A DNA stretch of 64,000 nt from a bacterium (GTDB taxonomy: Bacteria > Spirochaetota > Leptospiria > Leptospirales > Leptonemataceae). Both the position numbers and the translations under genes were made by a program. The stretch spans positions 1,006,425 through 1,070,424 of the forward strand of contig JANSYA010000001.1 in the NCBI GenBank assembly GCA_024742665.1. The letters run 5' to 3'. The notes under the pieces are model-generated. The model was not told where the DNA came from, searched no databases, and worked only from the letters and a program-made list of their open reading frames with translations. Below are positions 9,009 through 18,146 of this stretch, one piece after another (position 1 is the first letter of the stretch; the number at the start of each line of letters is the position of its first letter).

Positions 9009-9040
9009 GTTTATTTTCGAGGCGCGCTTCGAAAACAAAC
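9009..9040 (-). promoter_or_regulatory. Inverted repeat overlapping the putative TIR-operon promoter
   Basis: Arms GTTTATTTTCGA (9009-9020) and TCGAAAACAAAC (9029-9040) are complementary at 11 of 12 positions with an 8-base spacer. Read on the minus strand, a -35-like TTGTTT (9038-9033) and a -10-like AATAAA (9015-9010) are separated by 17 bp and lie inside the repeat. A repressor bound here would block the operon. Both elements are weak matches, so the promoter call is tentative. The rest of the 275-bp gap to the SGNH gene shows nothing clear. Confidence 0.45.
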
Positions 9041-9264
9041 TTTCGTGCCTCGCGCAGCGAGCCCGGTCAAGATGAAAGGCGCTGTTTTCGGCGCGCGCGA
9101 AGCGCAACCTGCACAATGTTACGGGAAACGATGCGTTTCCGGGGAATCGTTGAATGGGCTGCAAAGCCACTGCGCGCGATGAGTCTCATGGGCAAGAAGT
9201 GCTGGACAGACCGCGGCAAACATGGGACAAGTCCTGAAAATATTTCCCGCATTTCGGAACGTTC

Positions 9265-10581
9265 ATGAAGAATAGTCACAACGAAACACAAACTGAATCG
9301 CCAGCGCAGTCGGGCCTTGGGCGAAAAGCAGGGGCGCTGCTCAAACCGGTCGTATTTTTATCGCTGCCGCTCGTTATTTTTCTGGCGCTGTTGCACTTCG
9401 GCTTCATGGCTCTGGTCGCAATCGAAGACGTGCCCGAGTTCAACTTTCAGTTCGCTTTAACCGGCTTTGGTCAGATGGGCGCTGACTTAGAAGACAGCGA
9501 CGAAATTGTAGTGCTGCCGCCGAATTCTTATTTCCGTAAATCCATGCCGCACGGCCTGAGTCTCAGCGACAATCAGGGCAACTCGATCACGCACTATCAC
9601 GGCGTGCGTCGCAACCAGCCGTTCGAAAAAGAGAAGGGGCCCGGTATAAAACGCGTCCTGACCATCGGCGATAGCTTCACCTGGGGCGCCGGCCTTTCGG
9701 ACGAGCAGACTTTTCCGGCGATGTTAGAGGAGCGACTGAACGCTTCGCTTCCGGCGGGCGCGCGGAAAGTCGAAGTGTTGAACGCGGGGATCGTTTCCTC
9801 GACGATTACGAATTCCTATGAGAGCCTTATCAATCACGACCTGGCCTTCAAGCCCGACGTTGTCGTCCTGACCTTTTGCGATAACGATATTTCCGATCTG
9901 GCTTCCGACACCAGCATATCCCCGGGGCTGTACGAATTTCTACGCAAGGGCGTATGGTTCGGACCGATTCGATATTTTTTCGGGAAGAGCATTCAGCAAA
10001 GACGCCGTTCTATCGTCGAGAGCGTGCATACAAACGAAGGCATGGATCTGACCGGCGGCCGCTTCGGCGTAAAGGCGAAGGCGACGCATATCAATTGGCC
10101 TGAAGACGTGCCGGCTTTTATGAAGAGCGCCGGCGAGATTTCGACGAACGATATCGATAAACTCTTAACCCTGTATTATTATTCAACGACCGCCTGGATC
10201 ATGCCCTTTACGGGCCCCGATCAAAAAGACACCTGGGCGCTCTGGAAGCAGTGGGAAGATGAGCTCTTGAAAATCAAAGCGCTCGGCCAGGAACACAACT
10301 TTGAAGTCGTGGTGCATGTGTATCCGATTTTCGCGCGGATTTACGAAGCGCAGTTCGATGATCAAAAGACACCGGAAAAAATTATTCGCGAAATCGCCGA
10401 ACGCAACGACATCCGCGTCGTCGATCCCTTAAAGGAGTTTCGTCGGCAGGAGGCTGCCAGTCGGGCCGCGGGACAGCCCCTGTATTTTTATCCGGAAGAT
10501 TCGCATCCGACCGCGGCCGGTTCGCGCATCGTCGCAGCAGAGCTTGAGCCGGTGCTGCGCGAAATGCTCGCTTCTGAGTGA
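9265..10581 (+). CDS. Membrane-anchored SGNH/GDSL-type hydrolase
   Basis: A 438-residue protein with an N-terminal membrane segment (about residues 29-55) and an exported SGNH-fold domain. Block I appears as TIGDSFTWGAG (the nucleophile Ser), block III as TFCDNDISD, and the catalytic Asp/His pair as DSHPTAAG near the C-terminus. Such proteins are esterases or O-acetyl transfer/removal enzymes acting on lipids or surface polysaccharides; the natural substrate cannot be read from sequence. It is a monocistronic plus-strand gene between the TIR operon and groEL. Confidence 0.75.
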   Translation: MKNSHNETQTESPAQSGLGRKAGALLKPVVFLSLPLVIFLALLHFGFMALVAIEDVPEFNFQFALTGFGQMGADLEDSDEIVVLPPNSYFRKSMPHGLSLSDNQGNSITHYHGVRRNQPFEKEKGPGIKRVLTIGDSFTWGAGLSDEQTFPAMLEERLNASLPAGARKVEVLNAGIVSSTITNSYESLINHDLAFKPDVVVLTFCDNDISDLASDTSISPGLYEFLRKGVWFGPIRYFFGKSIQQRRRSIVESVHTNEGMDLTGGRFGVKAKATHINWPEDVPAFMKSAGEISTNDIDKLLTLYYYSTTAWIMPFTGPDQKDTWALWKQWEDELLKIKALGQEHNFEVVVHVYPIFARIYEAQFDDQKTPEKIIREIAERNDIRVVDPLKEFRRQEAASRAAGQPLYFYPEDSHPTAAGSRIVAAELEPVLREMLASE

Positions 10582-10643
10582 AGGTCCTCCGCCGATTCAT
10601 CGTTTCCGTTTTTTGCCCCGCCAGTCTGAGCGCGTACGCACAT

Positions 10644-10681
10644 AAAAAAAGCGCGGCCCCTCGACTGAGAGACCGCGCTTT
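10644..10681 (-). terminator. Rho-independent terminator of groESL
   Basis: On the minus strand the stem AAAGCGCGG/CCGCGCTTT (10681-10673 with 10656-10648) is followed directly by a run of T residues (10650-10644). It lies about 95 bp beyond the groEL stop. The stem could also slow plus-strand transcription from the SGNH gene. Confidence 0.8.
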
Positions 10682-10776
10682 CTGAATCAACGGTGAGTGT
10701 TCGGCCACACGGAAGCGAATTTGTTCGTTTCCGCGAAGCCTGGAACGCACAGGCGCTAATATAAGATCAAAGGATC

Positions 10777-12488
<1,712 letters not shown>

Positions 12489-12493
12489 TTCAG

Positions 12494-12583
12494 CCTATCG
12501 GCTTTCAGCCTGCCGGCTGCTAGCCTATCGGTTATTAACCTGCCGGCTGCCAGCCTCTCGGCTTTCAGCCTGTCGGTTATTAA
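12494..12583. repeat. Six-unit 15-bp tandem repeat between groES and groEL
   Basis: Six units of 15 bp start at 12494, 12509, 12524, 12539, 12554 and 12569. They follow the pattern CCTrYCGG then CTTTCAG, CTGCYAG or TTATTAA. The last unit contains the groES stop codon, so the array begins exactly where coding ends. Because each unit carries an inverted CCGGC/GCCGG-like core, the transcript can fold into several small hairpins. Such an element may set the groES:groEL ratio. Confidence 0.7.
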
Positions 12584-12864
12584 CCTACGATCGCGAGAAT
12601 ATCGCTTTCGCGTACGATCAGCATTTCCTGACCGTCATGCTTGACTTCGGTGCCGGAGTACTTACCGTACAGAACACGGTCGCCGACTTTGACTTCGAGC
12701 GGAATCGTCTTGCCGTCTTCGGTCCGACCGGGACCAACAGCTTCGACTTTTCCTTCCTGCGGTTTTTCTTTCGCGCTATCCGGAATGAACAGCGAACCGA
12801 CTTTTTCTTCAGCAGCATCCAGCTGTTTGATCAACACGCGATCTGCCAGAGGTTTAATTGCCAT
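12580..12864 (-). CDS. groES: Co-chaperonin GroES (Hsp10)
   Basis: A 94-residue GroES of normal length: it begins [20 protein letters not shown], carries the mobile-loop region around [16 protein letters not shown] and ends with the [13 protein letters not shown] segment. It caps the GroEL ring. The start at 12864 has a good ribosome site (plus-strand cctcc at 12873-12877, 8-bp gap). A perfect TATAAT -10 box on the minus strand (12893-12888) lies about 24 bp upstream of the start. Regulation by HrcA is indicated by two CIRCE-like repeats further upstream. Confidence 0.97.
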   Translation of the reverse strand: MAIKPLADRVLIKQLDAAEEKVGSLFIPDSAKEKPQEGKVEAVGPGRTEDGKTIPLEVKVGDRVLYGKYSGTEVKHDGQEMLIVRESDILAIVG

Positions 12865-12887
12865 GGTTCATGCCTCCAATGACTTGC

Positions 12888-12893
12888 ATTATA
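12888..12893 (-). promoter_or_regulatory. Candidate groES -10 box
   Basis: TATAAT reads perfectly on the minus strand, 24 bp before the groES start and correctly placed before the ribosome site. No good -35 hexamer is found 16-18 bp upstream, so an activator, an extended promoter or a different start further upstream is possible. Confidence 0.4.
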
Positions 12894-12937
12894 TAGAAGA
12901 TTTTGAGTTTTCCCCCGCGATAGACGGAAGCCATCGG

Positions 12938-12982
12938 GGGCTAATATTAGCAGTCCTTCTTGTCGACTGCTAATATTAGCCC
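12938..12982. promoter_or_regulatory. Extended CIRCE-like operator, groES-proximal
   Basis: A perfect 18-bp inverted repeat (12938-12955 and 12965-12982) has a 9-bp spacer. Its inner nine positions read TTAGCAGTC-N9-GACTGCTAA. The CIRCE consensus for HrcA is TTAGCACTC-N9-GAGTGCTAA, so this site differs by one compensated base pair per arm and keeps the spacing. The arms extend outward symmetrically (GGGCTAATA...), making it unusually long. Confidence 0.7.
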
Positions 12983-13027
12983 AATTAAACGCGATTGGGC
13001 CCATAGTCCACCTATTTTTGCAAAAAA

Positions 13028-13054
13028 TTAGCACTCGATCGCATTGGCTGCTAA
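13028..13054. promoter_or_regulatory. CIRCE operator for HrcA, distal copy
   Basis: TTAGCACTC (13028-13036), nine-base spacer, then GGCTGCTAA (13046-13054). The left arm is an exact CIRCE arm; the right arm differs from GAGTGCTAA at two positions. It lies 164-190 bp upstream of groES and just before the moaA open frame, so it might affect both directions. Confidence 0.75.
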
Positions 13055-13074
13055 TTTCGGCTCGCGGCCTGTAA

Positions 13075-14319
13075 ATGCCGGATTTAGAGCGATTAGAGCG
13101 CGCGTCGGCCGCCCTCCCGGGCCGGATTGCGAGAACGTCCCCGCGCTCTGGAGGCCCATTAAGAAGCTCATTGACATCCGGCCCGGGAGCCGAAGGGTCG
13201 AAGCGAGTGGCGTCCCGTATCTCATCCAACACCCCGGCGAATTCGGCTCCGGCCCGGGCGCCAGCGGCAAGCGTCGGGGATCAGGCGATCCGCGACCGGC
13301 TCGGGCGGCCCATGCTGGATCTGCGGATTTCCGTGATCGATGCCTGCAACTATCGCTGCGGCTACTGCATGCCCGCCGATCAGGAGTATCGTTTTTTTCG
13401 ACCGGACGAAAGGCTGAGTTTTGACGAGCTCGTGCGGCTGGCCCGGATTTTCGGCGAAGCGGGGACTCTGGCGATTCGCATCACCGGCGGCGAACCTCTG
13501 CTGCGCAAAGATCTACCGCAGTTGCTGGAGCGTCTGGCGGCTCTGCCTGGACTGCGCGATCTGGCCTTAACAACGAACGGCGAGCTGCTGGCGGAGCACG
13601 CGTCCGAACTCAAGGCGGCCGGTTTGCAACGGGTGACGGTCAGCCTGGATTCCATGGACCCCGCGCGCTTTCGCGAGCTGAGCGGCGGGCGCGGAGATTT
13701 GCGGCGAGTGCTGGCCGGCATCGACGCGGCGCTTGCCGCCGGACTGCGGCCGTTGAAAATCAATACCGTCATTCAGAAAGGCCGCAACGATCGCGACTGG
13801 CCGGCGCTACTCGACTTCGCCCGGGAGCGCGACATCGCCGTACGTTTTATTGAATATATGGACGCCGGCAATCGCAACGGCTGGCGTCCGGAGCAGGTCG
13901 TGACTTCGGCGCACCTGTTGGAAGAAATGCTTCAACGCCAGCGCGCAGGCGAAGGACCGGAGCTGGTCGCGGAACCGCACGCGCAGTTCGGCGAAACCGC
14001 GCGGCGCTACCGTTTCGCCGACGGGCGCGGCGGGGTTGGTTTTATATCTTCGGTCAGCAGTCCATTTTGCGGGGGCTGCACGCGAGCGCGTCTGTCCGCC
14101 GACGGCCGTCTGTATACCTGTCTGTTTTCGGGCGATGGTCTTGATCTACGCGCGGCCCTGCGGAGCGGCGCGGCCGATGCGCATTTGTCGGCGCTGATCG
14201 CGCAGGTCTGGGCGCGTCGTTCGGATCGCTACTCGGAAGAACGCTTTCTATCGCGCAACGCGGCGACGGCGTCTCAGGGCGCGAAAGAAAAAGTGGAGAT
14301 GTTTCGCATCGGCGGTTGA
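13075..14319 (+). CDS. moaA: GTP 3',8-cyclase MoaA (radical SAM)
   Basis: This enzyme makes the first molybdenum cofactor intermediate from GTP. The radical-SAM motif CNYRCGYC (Cys91, Cys95, Cys98 counted from the ATG at 13075) binds the first 4Fe-4S cluster. TGGEPLLR is the SAM motif. FCGGCTRARLSADGRLYTC holds the second cluster cysteines, and the chain ends in the Gly-Gly tail. The conserved domain begins near residue 72, so the first 70 low-complexity residues are unusual. A GTG at 13207 or a TTG at 13171 may be the true start, and the family normally starts about 10 residues before the GRPMLDLRIS segment. A DUF7009 gene and mobA follow. Confidence 0.93.
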   Translation: MPDLERLERASAALPGRIARTSPRSGGPLRSSLTSGPGAEGSKRVASRISSNTPANSAPARAPAASVGDQAIRDRLGRPMLDLRISVIDACNYRCGYCMPADQEYRFFRPDERLSFDELVRLARIFGEAGTLAIRITGGEPLLRKDLPQLLERLAALPGLRDLALTTNGELLAEHASELKAAGLQRVTVSLDSMDPARFRELSGGRGDLRRVLAGIDAALAAGLRPLKINTVIQKGRNDRDWPALLDFARERDIAVRFIEYMDAGNRNGWRPEQVVTSAHLLEEMLQRQRAGEGPELVAEPHAQFGETARRYRFADGRGGVGFISSVSSPFCGGCTRARLSADGRLYTCLFSGDGLDLRAALRSGAADAHLSALIAQVWARRSDRYSEERFLSRNAATASQGAKEKVEMFRIGG

Positions 14320-14408
14320 GGCGGCCGATGGGAATCGTGTACAAATTTGTCGGCTGAAGAAAGCCAGGAAGCGGCAAAGTCCCGCAGACACATATCAGGA
14401 GCGATATC

Positions 14409-14870
14409 ATGAAGTTGAGAATCAAAGGAAACTCGATTCGCCTGCGTCTGACGCAGTCCGAAGTCGAAATTTTCGGTCGCGAAGGGCGTGTCGCGGATTG
14501 CGTGCAGTTCGGACCGATTCGATCCTTAACTTATGTTCTGCTGCGCGACGCCCAGGCGCGTACCCCCGTCGCCGAATACACGGGCGACGAAGTGCGAGTG
14601 CTTGTCCCGGAAGAAACGGCGACGCAGTGGGTCGATTCCGAACAGGTCGGCTTTCGCGGCGAAATGCAGCTGGCGGCTTTGCCCACGGACGCGGGTGCCG
14701 GTCCAGGAGATCGGATCCTGCGCATTCTGGTCGAGAAAGACTTTCAGTGTCTGGTGTCGCGGCCCCACGAAGACGAATCGGATCACTACGTCAATCCTCT
14801 GGCTTCCGGAGGTGCGGGTGACGGCGCAAGAGCAGGCGAAGCGGAAACTTCGCAAGCCGCCGGGGACTGA
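14409..14870 (+). CDS. DUF7009-like small protein in the molybdenum cofactor cluster
   Basis: A 153-residue protein starting MKLRIKGNSIRLRLTQSEV, a conserved opening I associate with the DUF7009 family. The fold looks all-beta up to about residue 125, followed by a Gly/Ala-rich tail. A good ribosome site (AGGAG) precedes the ATG. It sits between moaA and mobA with only 6 bp to mobA, so a role linked to molybdenum cofactor or a molybdoenzyme is likely by context, but no activity is known to me. Confidence 0.6.
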   Translation: MKLRIKGNSIRLRLTQSEVEIFGREGRVADCVQFGPIRSLTYVLLRDAQARTPVAEYTGDEVRVLVPEETATQWVDSEQVGFRGEMQLAALPTDAGAGPGDRILRILVEKDFQCLVSRPHEDESDHYVNPLASGGAGDGARAGEAETSQAAGD

Positions 14871-14876
14871 ATCCGA

Positions 14877-15626
14877 ATGGAAGACGCCGTTGCCAGCAGA
14901 GGGGCGGGCGCAGGCGACCCGCGAAAGATGCGCGCCGCAGTTGGCGGAGTCGTTTTATGCGGCGGCGAAAGTCGTCGGATGGGCGCGGACAAAGCCGCCC
15001 TGCGATTTGCGCCGGGCGCGCCAGACGCCCCGGCAGGCAGCGACAGGACGCAGGACACATCGACCGGCTCCGCCGAAACCGCGCCGACCTGGGGCGAGCG
15101 CGCCTGCAGGCTGCTAGAAGGCTGCGGGCTGCCGGTAGTGCTGTCGATTCGCGCCGATCGCCATGCAGAATATGCGCAAAGATTTCCCGAGCGCACATTA
15201 GTAGTCGATGACGATCCGAATGTGCCCGGGCCGCTCGGTGCGCTTTTGAGCGTCTATCGCGCGACGCGCCGATCGCTGTTCGTGCTGGCGGTGGATATGC
15301 CGTTTATGCACGCGGATACGGTGCGTCTGCTGCTGGACCGCTTCGTGCAAAACCAACAGGCCTTCCCGGATGGTGCGGGAGAAAGGTATGGCGGCGTATG
15401 CTTCGGCGACGGCCAGCGCATCGATCCTCTTTGCGCGGTATACGCGGCTGAAGCCCTCGCGGTTCTGGAAGCGCGGGCGGCGGGTCTCAAGCGATATGAT
15501 CTGCAGCAGCTGCGCACGCTCTTGAATCTGGAGGTGCTGACTCCTGCGGAGACCGAGCGCGCCCGATTGCGTAATCTAAACTCACCGGAAGATTTGCGGG
15601 CTGCGGGCGGCGCGGGCATCGTTTGA
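14877..15626 (+). CDS. mobA: Molybdenum cofactor guanylyltransferase MobA
   Basis: The nucleotide-binding signature VVLCGGESRRMGADKA and the downstream VVDDDPNVPGPLGALLS and LAVDMPFMHADTV segments define a MobA-type NTP transferase that attaches GMP to molybdopterin. The Asp in LAVDMPF would bind Mg-GTP. The ATG at 14877 is used here; an ATG at 14928 would start immediately before the conserved strand and is equally plausible. A Pro/Ala/Thr-rich insert occurs after residue 45, longer than in Escherichia coli MobA. It completes the moaA-DUF7009-mobA set; other cofactor genes must be elsewhere. Confidence 0.85.
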   Translation: MEDAVASRGAGAGDPRKMRAAVGGVVLCGGESRRMGADKAALRFAPGAPDAPAGSDRTQDTSTGSAETAPTWGERACRLLEGCGLPVVLSIRADRHAEYAQRFPERTLVVDDDPNVPGPLGALLSVYRATRRSLFVLAVDMPFMHADTVRLLLDRFVQNQQAFPDGAGERYGGVCFGDGQRIDPLCAVYAAEALAVLEARAAGLKRYDLQQLRTLLNLEVLTPAETERARLRNLNSPEDLRAAGGAGIV

Positions 15627-15673
15627 GGCATCGCCGGCGGCTATCGCGTTTTGCGTGCGAACCTGATTCTCGC

Positions 15674-15702
15674 TTGCCGTTGTCGTTTTATGAAGGTATT
15701 TT
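15674..15702 (+). promoter_or_regulatory. Candidate sigma70 promoter for the CheX-like gene
   Basis: TTGCCG (15674-15679), 17-bp spacer, TATTTT (15697-15702), about 60 bp before the start codon at 15763. Four of six bases match each consensus hexamer. Confidence 0.4.
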
Positions 15703-15762
15703 ATATGCCACGGGTCTGGCGACTGCGCGAGTGCTTCCCGGGCAGAGGAGAGGCGGGCAGAA

Positions 15763-16209
15763 ATGAAAACAGAAGAAGTTCAAATTTTCGTAAATCTTGT
15801 CGTGCAGTACTTTGAAGGCCTGTCCGGCGAAGCCTGCAAAACCGGGATCCCGCGTCTGGCGGGCGCCGACGACTATCATGCAAAGCCGATGACCGGACTG
15901 ATCGGCATCTCCGGTCAGTACAAAGGTTGCATTTGTTTTTCAACCGGGCCGGAAATGCTGCGCGACGCGGTGCGCGCGACTCTGGGAGACGGAGGCGATT
16001 TCCCGAACGCCGAGGCTGATATGATCGGCGAAATCGCCAATACAATCGCCGGGAACGCCATGCAGGCATTCAACGATAGCTTTTCGATATCCGTTCCGAT
16101 GGTGTGCGAAGACGCTTCGAAAGTAAGCCTCCCTCAGGGCGTTCCGGTTTATATTATCCCGATCAGCTGGCAGGGACACGCCGGCGATCTGGTCATTGGC
16201 ATGACTTGA
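15763..16209 (+). CDS. CheX-like chemotaxis phosphatase domain protein
   Basis: A 148-residue single-domain protein. The helix segment ADMIGEIANTIAGNAMQAF contains the ExxN pair (Glu-Ile-Ala-Asn) used by CheX/CheC phosphatases to dephosphorylate CheY-P, and the beta strands around LIGISGQYKGCICFS fit the CheX fold. A Shine-Dalgarno-like GAGGCGGG precedes the ATG. No chemotaxis genes are adjacent, so it may act on other receiver proteins, for example the receiver proteins encoded at 25.8 and 39.8 kb. That pairing is speculation. Confidence 0.75.
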   Translation: MKTEEVQIFVNLVVQYFEGLSGEACKTGIPRLAGADDYHAKPMTGLIGISGQYKGCICFSTGPEMLRDAVRATLGDGGDFPNAEADMIGEIANTIAGNAMQAFNDSFSISVPMVCEDASKVSLPQGVPVYIIPISWQGHAGDLVIGMT

Positions 16210-16274
16210 GGCTGAGGTGGAGCGCCGGCTCCAGCGATTGTTTGGCGCGTGCCGCGTGCCGGGAGTTTTAATAT

Positions 16275-16874
16275 ATGGAAGTACTGCAGGCGATTCTATT
16301 TCCGGAAGTGGGCACGGCCTGGCCCTGGTACATCGGCGGCCCGCTGATCGGTCTGGTCGTGCCGGCGCTGCTGTACTTCGGCAACAAACACTTCGGAGTA
16401 TCCAGCTCGCTGCGCCATTTGTGCCGCGCGGTCCTGCCGGAGAAAATGCGAGCGGGCGTACCGTACTTTCAGTATTCGCTAAGTGAAAACAGCTGGAACT
16501 TAGTCTTCGTTTTCGGCATGCTCGCCGGCGGGTGGCTGGGTGCGAATCTACTCGGCACGCCGGAGACTCTCACGATTACTCAAGGTACCTCGCAAGCCCT
16601 CGCGGCTTACGGCATCAGCGGGGCGGGCGGTCTGGCTCCGATTGAAATCTTTAGCGTGGACGGTCTGTTTACTCTGCCGGGATTTATCCTGATTGTCGTC
16701 GGCGGGTTTCTGGTGGGTTTCGGCACGCGTTACGCGAACGGCTGCACTTCCGGCCACGCGATCATGGGGCTTTCGCTCCTGAGTCCAACTTCTTTGATCG
16801 CCACGGCGTCTTTTTTCATCGGCGGGATTCTGATGACCTACTTCGGATTCCCGCTGATCTTCGGCTCGCAATAA
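16275..16874 (+). CDS. YeeE/YedE family transport protein, first of a pair
   Basis: A 199-residue membrane protein with about four or five helices. The signature FGTRYANGCTSGHAIMGLS contains the conserved Cys of YeeE/YedE (TsuA-like) half-transporters that move sulfur compounds such as thiosulfate. A GGGAG ribosome site precedes the ATG. The next gene, 39 bp downstream, encodes the other half, as in the PmpA/PmpB pairs of other bacteria. Substrate is inferred from the family only. Confidence 0.85.
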   Translation: MEVLQAILFPEVGTAWPWYIGGPLIGLVVPALLYFGNKHFGVSSSLRHLCRAVLPEKMRAGVPYFQYSLSENSWNLVFVFGMLAGGWLGANLLGTPETLTITQGTSQALAAYGISGAGGLAPIEIFSVDGLFTLPGFILIVVGGFLVGFGTRYANGCTSGHAIMGLSLLSPTSLIATASFFIGGILMTYFGFPLIFGSQ

Positions 16875-16913
16875 TTTCGAACGGGCGACCTCAAGCAATC
16901 CTTCTATAAACTT

Positions 16914-17336
16914 ATGCGCAATCTACTCAAACACTTATTCTATCTGGTCGCCGGAATCTATTTGGGCGTCGTCTTTATCAAAACGGAAGTGATCTCCTGG
17001 TTTCGCATTCAGGAAATGTTTCGCTTCGAATCGTTTCATATGTACGGCGTGATTCTTTCGGCCGTGATCGTTGGAGCGATTTCCGTTCAGCTGATCCGCC
17101 GCTTCGCTCTGAGTGATCGCACCGGCGCCCCCATCGATCTCACAGGCAAAACGCTGAGCAAAGGAACGGTGATCGGATCGCTGTGCTTCGGTTTCGGCTG
17201 GGCCCTGACCGGCGCCTGCCCCGGGCCGCTGTATACTTTAATCGGCGGCGGCGTGCCGATTATGGCCGTGGCTTTTTTGAGCGCCATGCTCGGTGCATAT
17301 ATTTACGGGCTCTTGCAGTCGCGCCTGCCGCACTGA
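16914..17336 (+). CDS. YeeE/YedE (DUF6691) transport protein, second of a pair
   Basis: A 140-residue membrane protein with about four helices. FGFGWALTGACPGPLYTLIGGG carries the conserved Cys in the CPGP motif of the second half of YeeE/YedE transporter pairs. It probably forms a complex with the preceding product to move a sulfur compound across the inner membrane. A TetR gene lies tail-to-tail downstream. Confidence 0.85.
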   Translation: MRNLLKHLFYLVAGIYLGVVFIKTEVISWFRIQEMFRFESFHMYGVILSAVIVGAISVQLIRRFALSDRTGAPIDLTGKTLSKGTVIGSLCFGFGWALTGACPGPLYTLIGGGVPIMAVAFLSAMLGAYIYGLLQSRLPH

Positions 17337-17408
17337 AGTGTTGCGCTTCGCGGCGAAAGGGATCGCACGGGATGCCGCGAGTTTCGCCCTGAAGCTTCGG
17401 CGCCGGCT

Positions 17409-17990
17409 TTATTTCAGGCAGGCGAGCATCGAATCTTCCGCGAGTTCGATGTACTTCATGTCGCGCGTTGCCTTCCACATCAGCATGCTGCCGTGATAGA
17501 TCGCCAGCATGCGGGCCGCGGCGGCGCGAGTTTCAATCGTGGCCGCCAGAGCTGACTGGCGCTGCATCTCTCCGAGAAAATCGGCCAGGCGATCTTCCCA
17601 TTCGGTGACGAGTTCGCCGAGAGTCGGCGCGAAGGCGTCGTCGCGAACGTCGACCTGGCTGATAAAATTTCCGATCGGGCATCCGTTGAATCGCGCTTCG
17701 TGCAGACTGATGTCTTTTTTCACGAGCCGGATCCATTTGTGCACGAACTCCCCGGGTGTGTCGGAGTGTTTCATCATGCGCACCAGGCGCGTCAGCAGGT
17801 AGGCGCTGTATTCGGTCAGGTACTCCTGGCCGAGCTGTTCTTTGCTTTTGTAGTTATAATAGAAGGTCGCTTTGTTGGTGCCGGCCGCGTCGATGATCTG
17901 ACTGATCCCCGTGCTGGGATAACCCTGCATATAAAACAGCTTGCGAGCCTGCTTTTTCAGCTCCGTTCGAACGCGTGGTTTCTTGGCCAT
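17409..17990 (-). CDS. TetR family transcriptional regulator
   Basis: A 193-residue regulator. The N-terminal helix-turn-helix (residues about 8-55) shows the TetR pattern ...ARKLFYMQGYPSTGISQII then NKATFYYNYKSKEQL. The C-terminal ligand-binding region is all-helical and resembles the YezE/AcuR type that includes a conserved Cys (NGCPIGN). It converges on the YeeE/YedE pair and diverges from lhr. The palindrome CTTACCGGTAAG about 78 bp upstream is a possible operator. Confidence 0.85.
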   Translation of the reverse strand: MAKKPRVRTELKKQARKLFYMQGYPSTGISQIIDAAGTNKATFYYNYKSKEQLGQEYLTEYSAYLLTRLVRMMKHSDTPGEFVHKWIRLVKKDISLHEARFNGCPIGNFISQVDVRDDAFAPTLGELVTEWEDRLADFLGEMQRQSALAATIETRAAAARMLAIYHGSMLMWKATRDMKYIELAEDSMLACLK

Positions 17991-18003
17991 GGGACTGTTT
18001 TCA

Positions 18004-18043
18004 GATATTCCAGGATATTCGGGGATACACTGGAGGATTTCGG
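18004..18043. repeat. 10-bp periodic repeat upstream of the TetR gene
   Basis: GATATTCCAGGATATTC (18004-18020) continues with two weaker 10-11 bp units (GGGATACAC and GGAGGATTTC). On the minus strand it reads GAATATCCTGGAATATC. A related tandem array based on GAATATCCTT occurs at 26990-27026 after the RsbU gene. Confidence 0.4.
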
Positions 18044-18067
18044 GGGTGCCAGCAGCGGCAGCTCTGA

Positions 18068-18079
18068 CTTACCGGTAAG
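18068..18079. promoter_or_regulatory. Perfect palindrome CTTACCGGTAAG, possible TetR operator
   Basis: A 12-bp perfect palindrome lies between the divergent TetR gene (start 17990) and lhr (start 18147). TetR family regulators often bind such palindromes next to their own gene. No experiment or second copy supports it here. Confidence 0.4.
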
Positions 18080-18120
18080 AATATCGGAGGTGTGAGCTGC
18101 GGGCAAGTCAAAAACCGATT

Positions 18121-18135
18121 TGTAGGAACTCCTAC
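18121..18135. repeat. TGTAGGAACTCCTAC palindromic repeat, one of three copies
   Basis: GTAGGA-AC-TCCTAC is a perfect inverted repeat. Near-identical copies occur at 18233-18247 (TGTAGGAACTCCGAC, within the lhr coding region) and 2296-2310 (TGTAGGAACTCTTAC, within the signal-peptide region of the sigma54 activator gene). Three copies of an 11-bp core TGTAGGAACTC in 64 kb is more than chance. Confidence 0.55.
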
Positions 18136-18146
18136 GGGCCGCCTGA

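Noticed and set aside
14320..14408. Molybdenum cofactor riboswitch upstream of the DUF7009 gene
   Set aside because: The gap is only 89 bp, with a short GGCT/AGCC hairpin and none of the conserved Moco riboswitch sequence I would expect.
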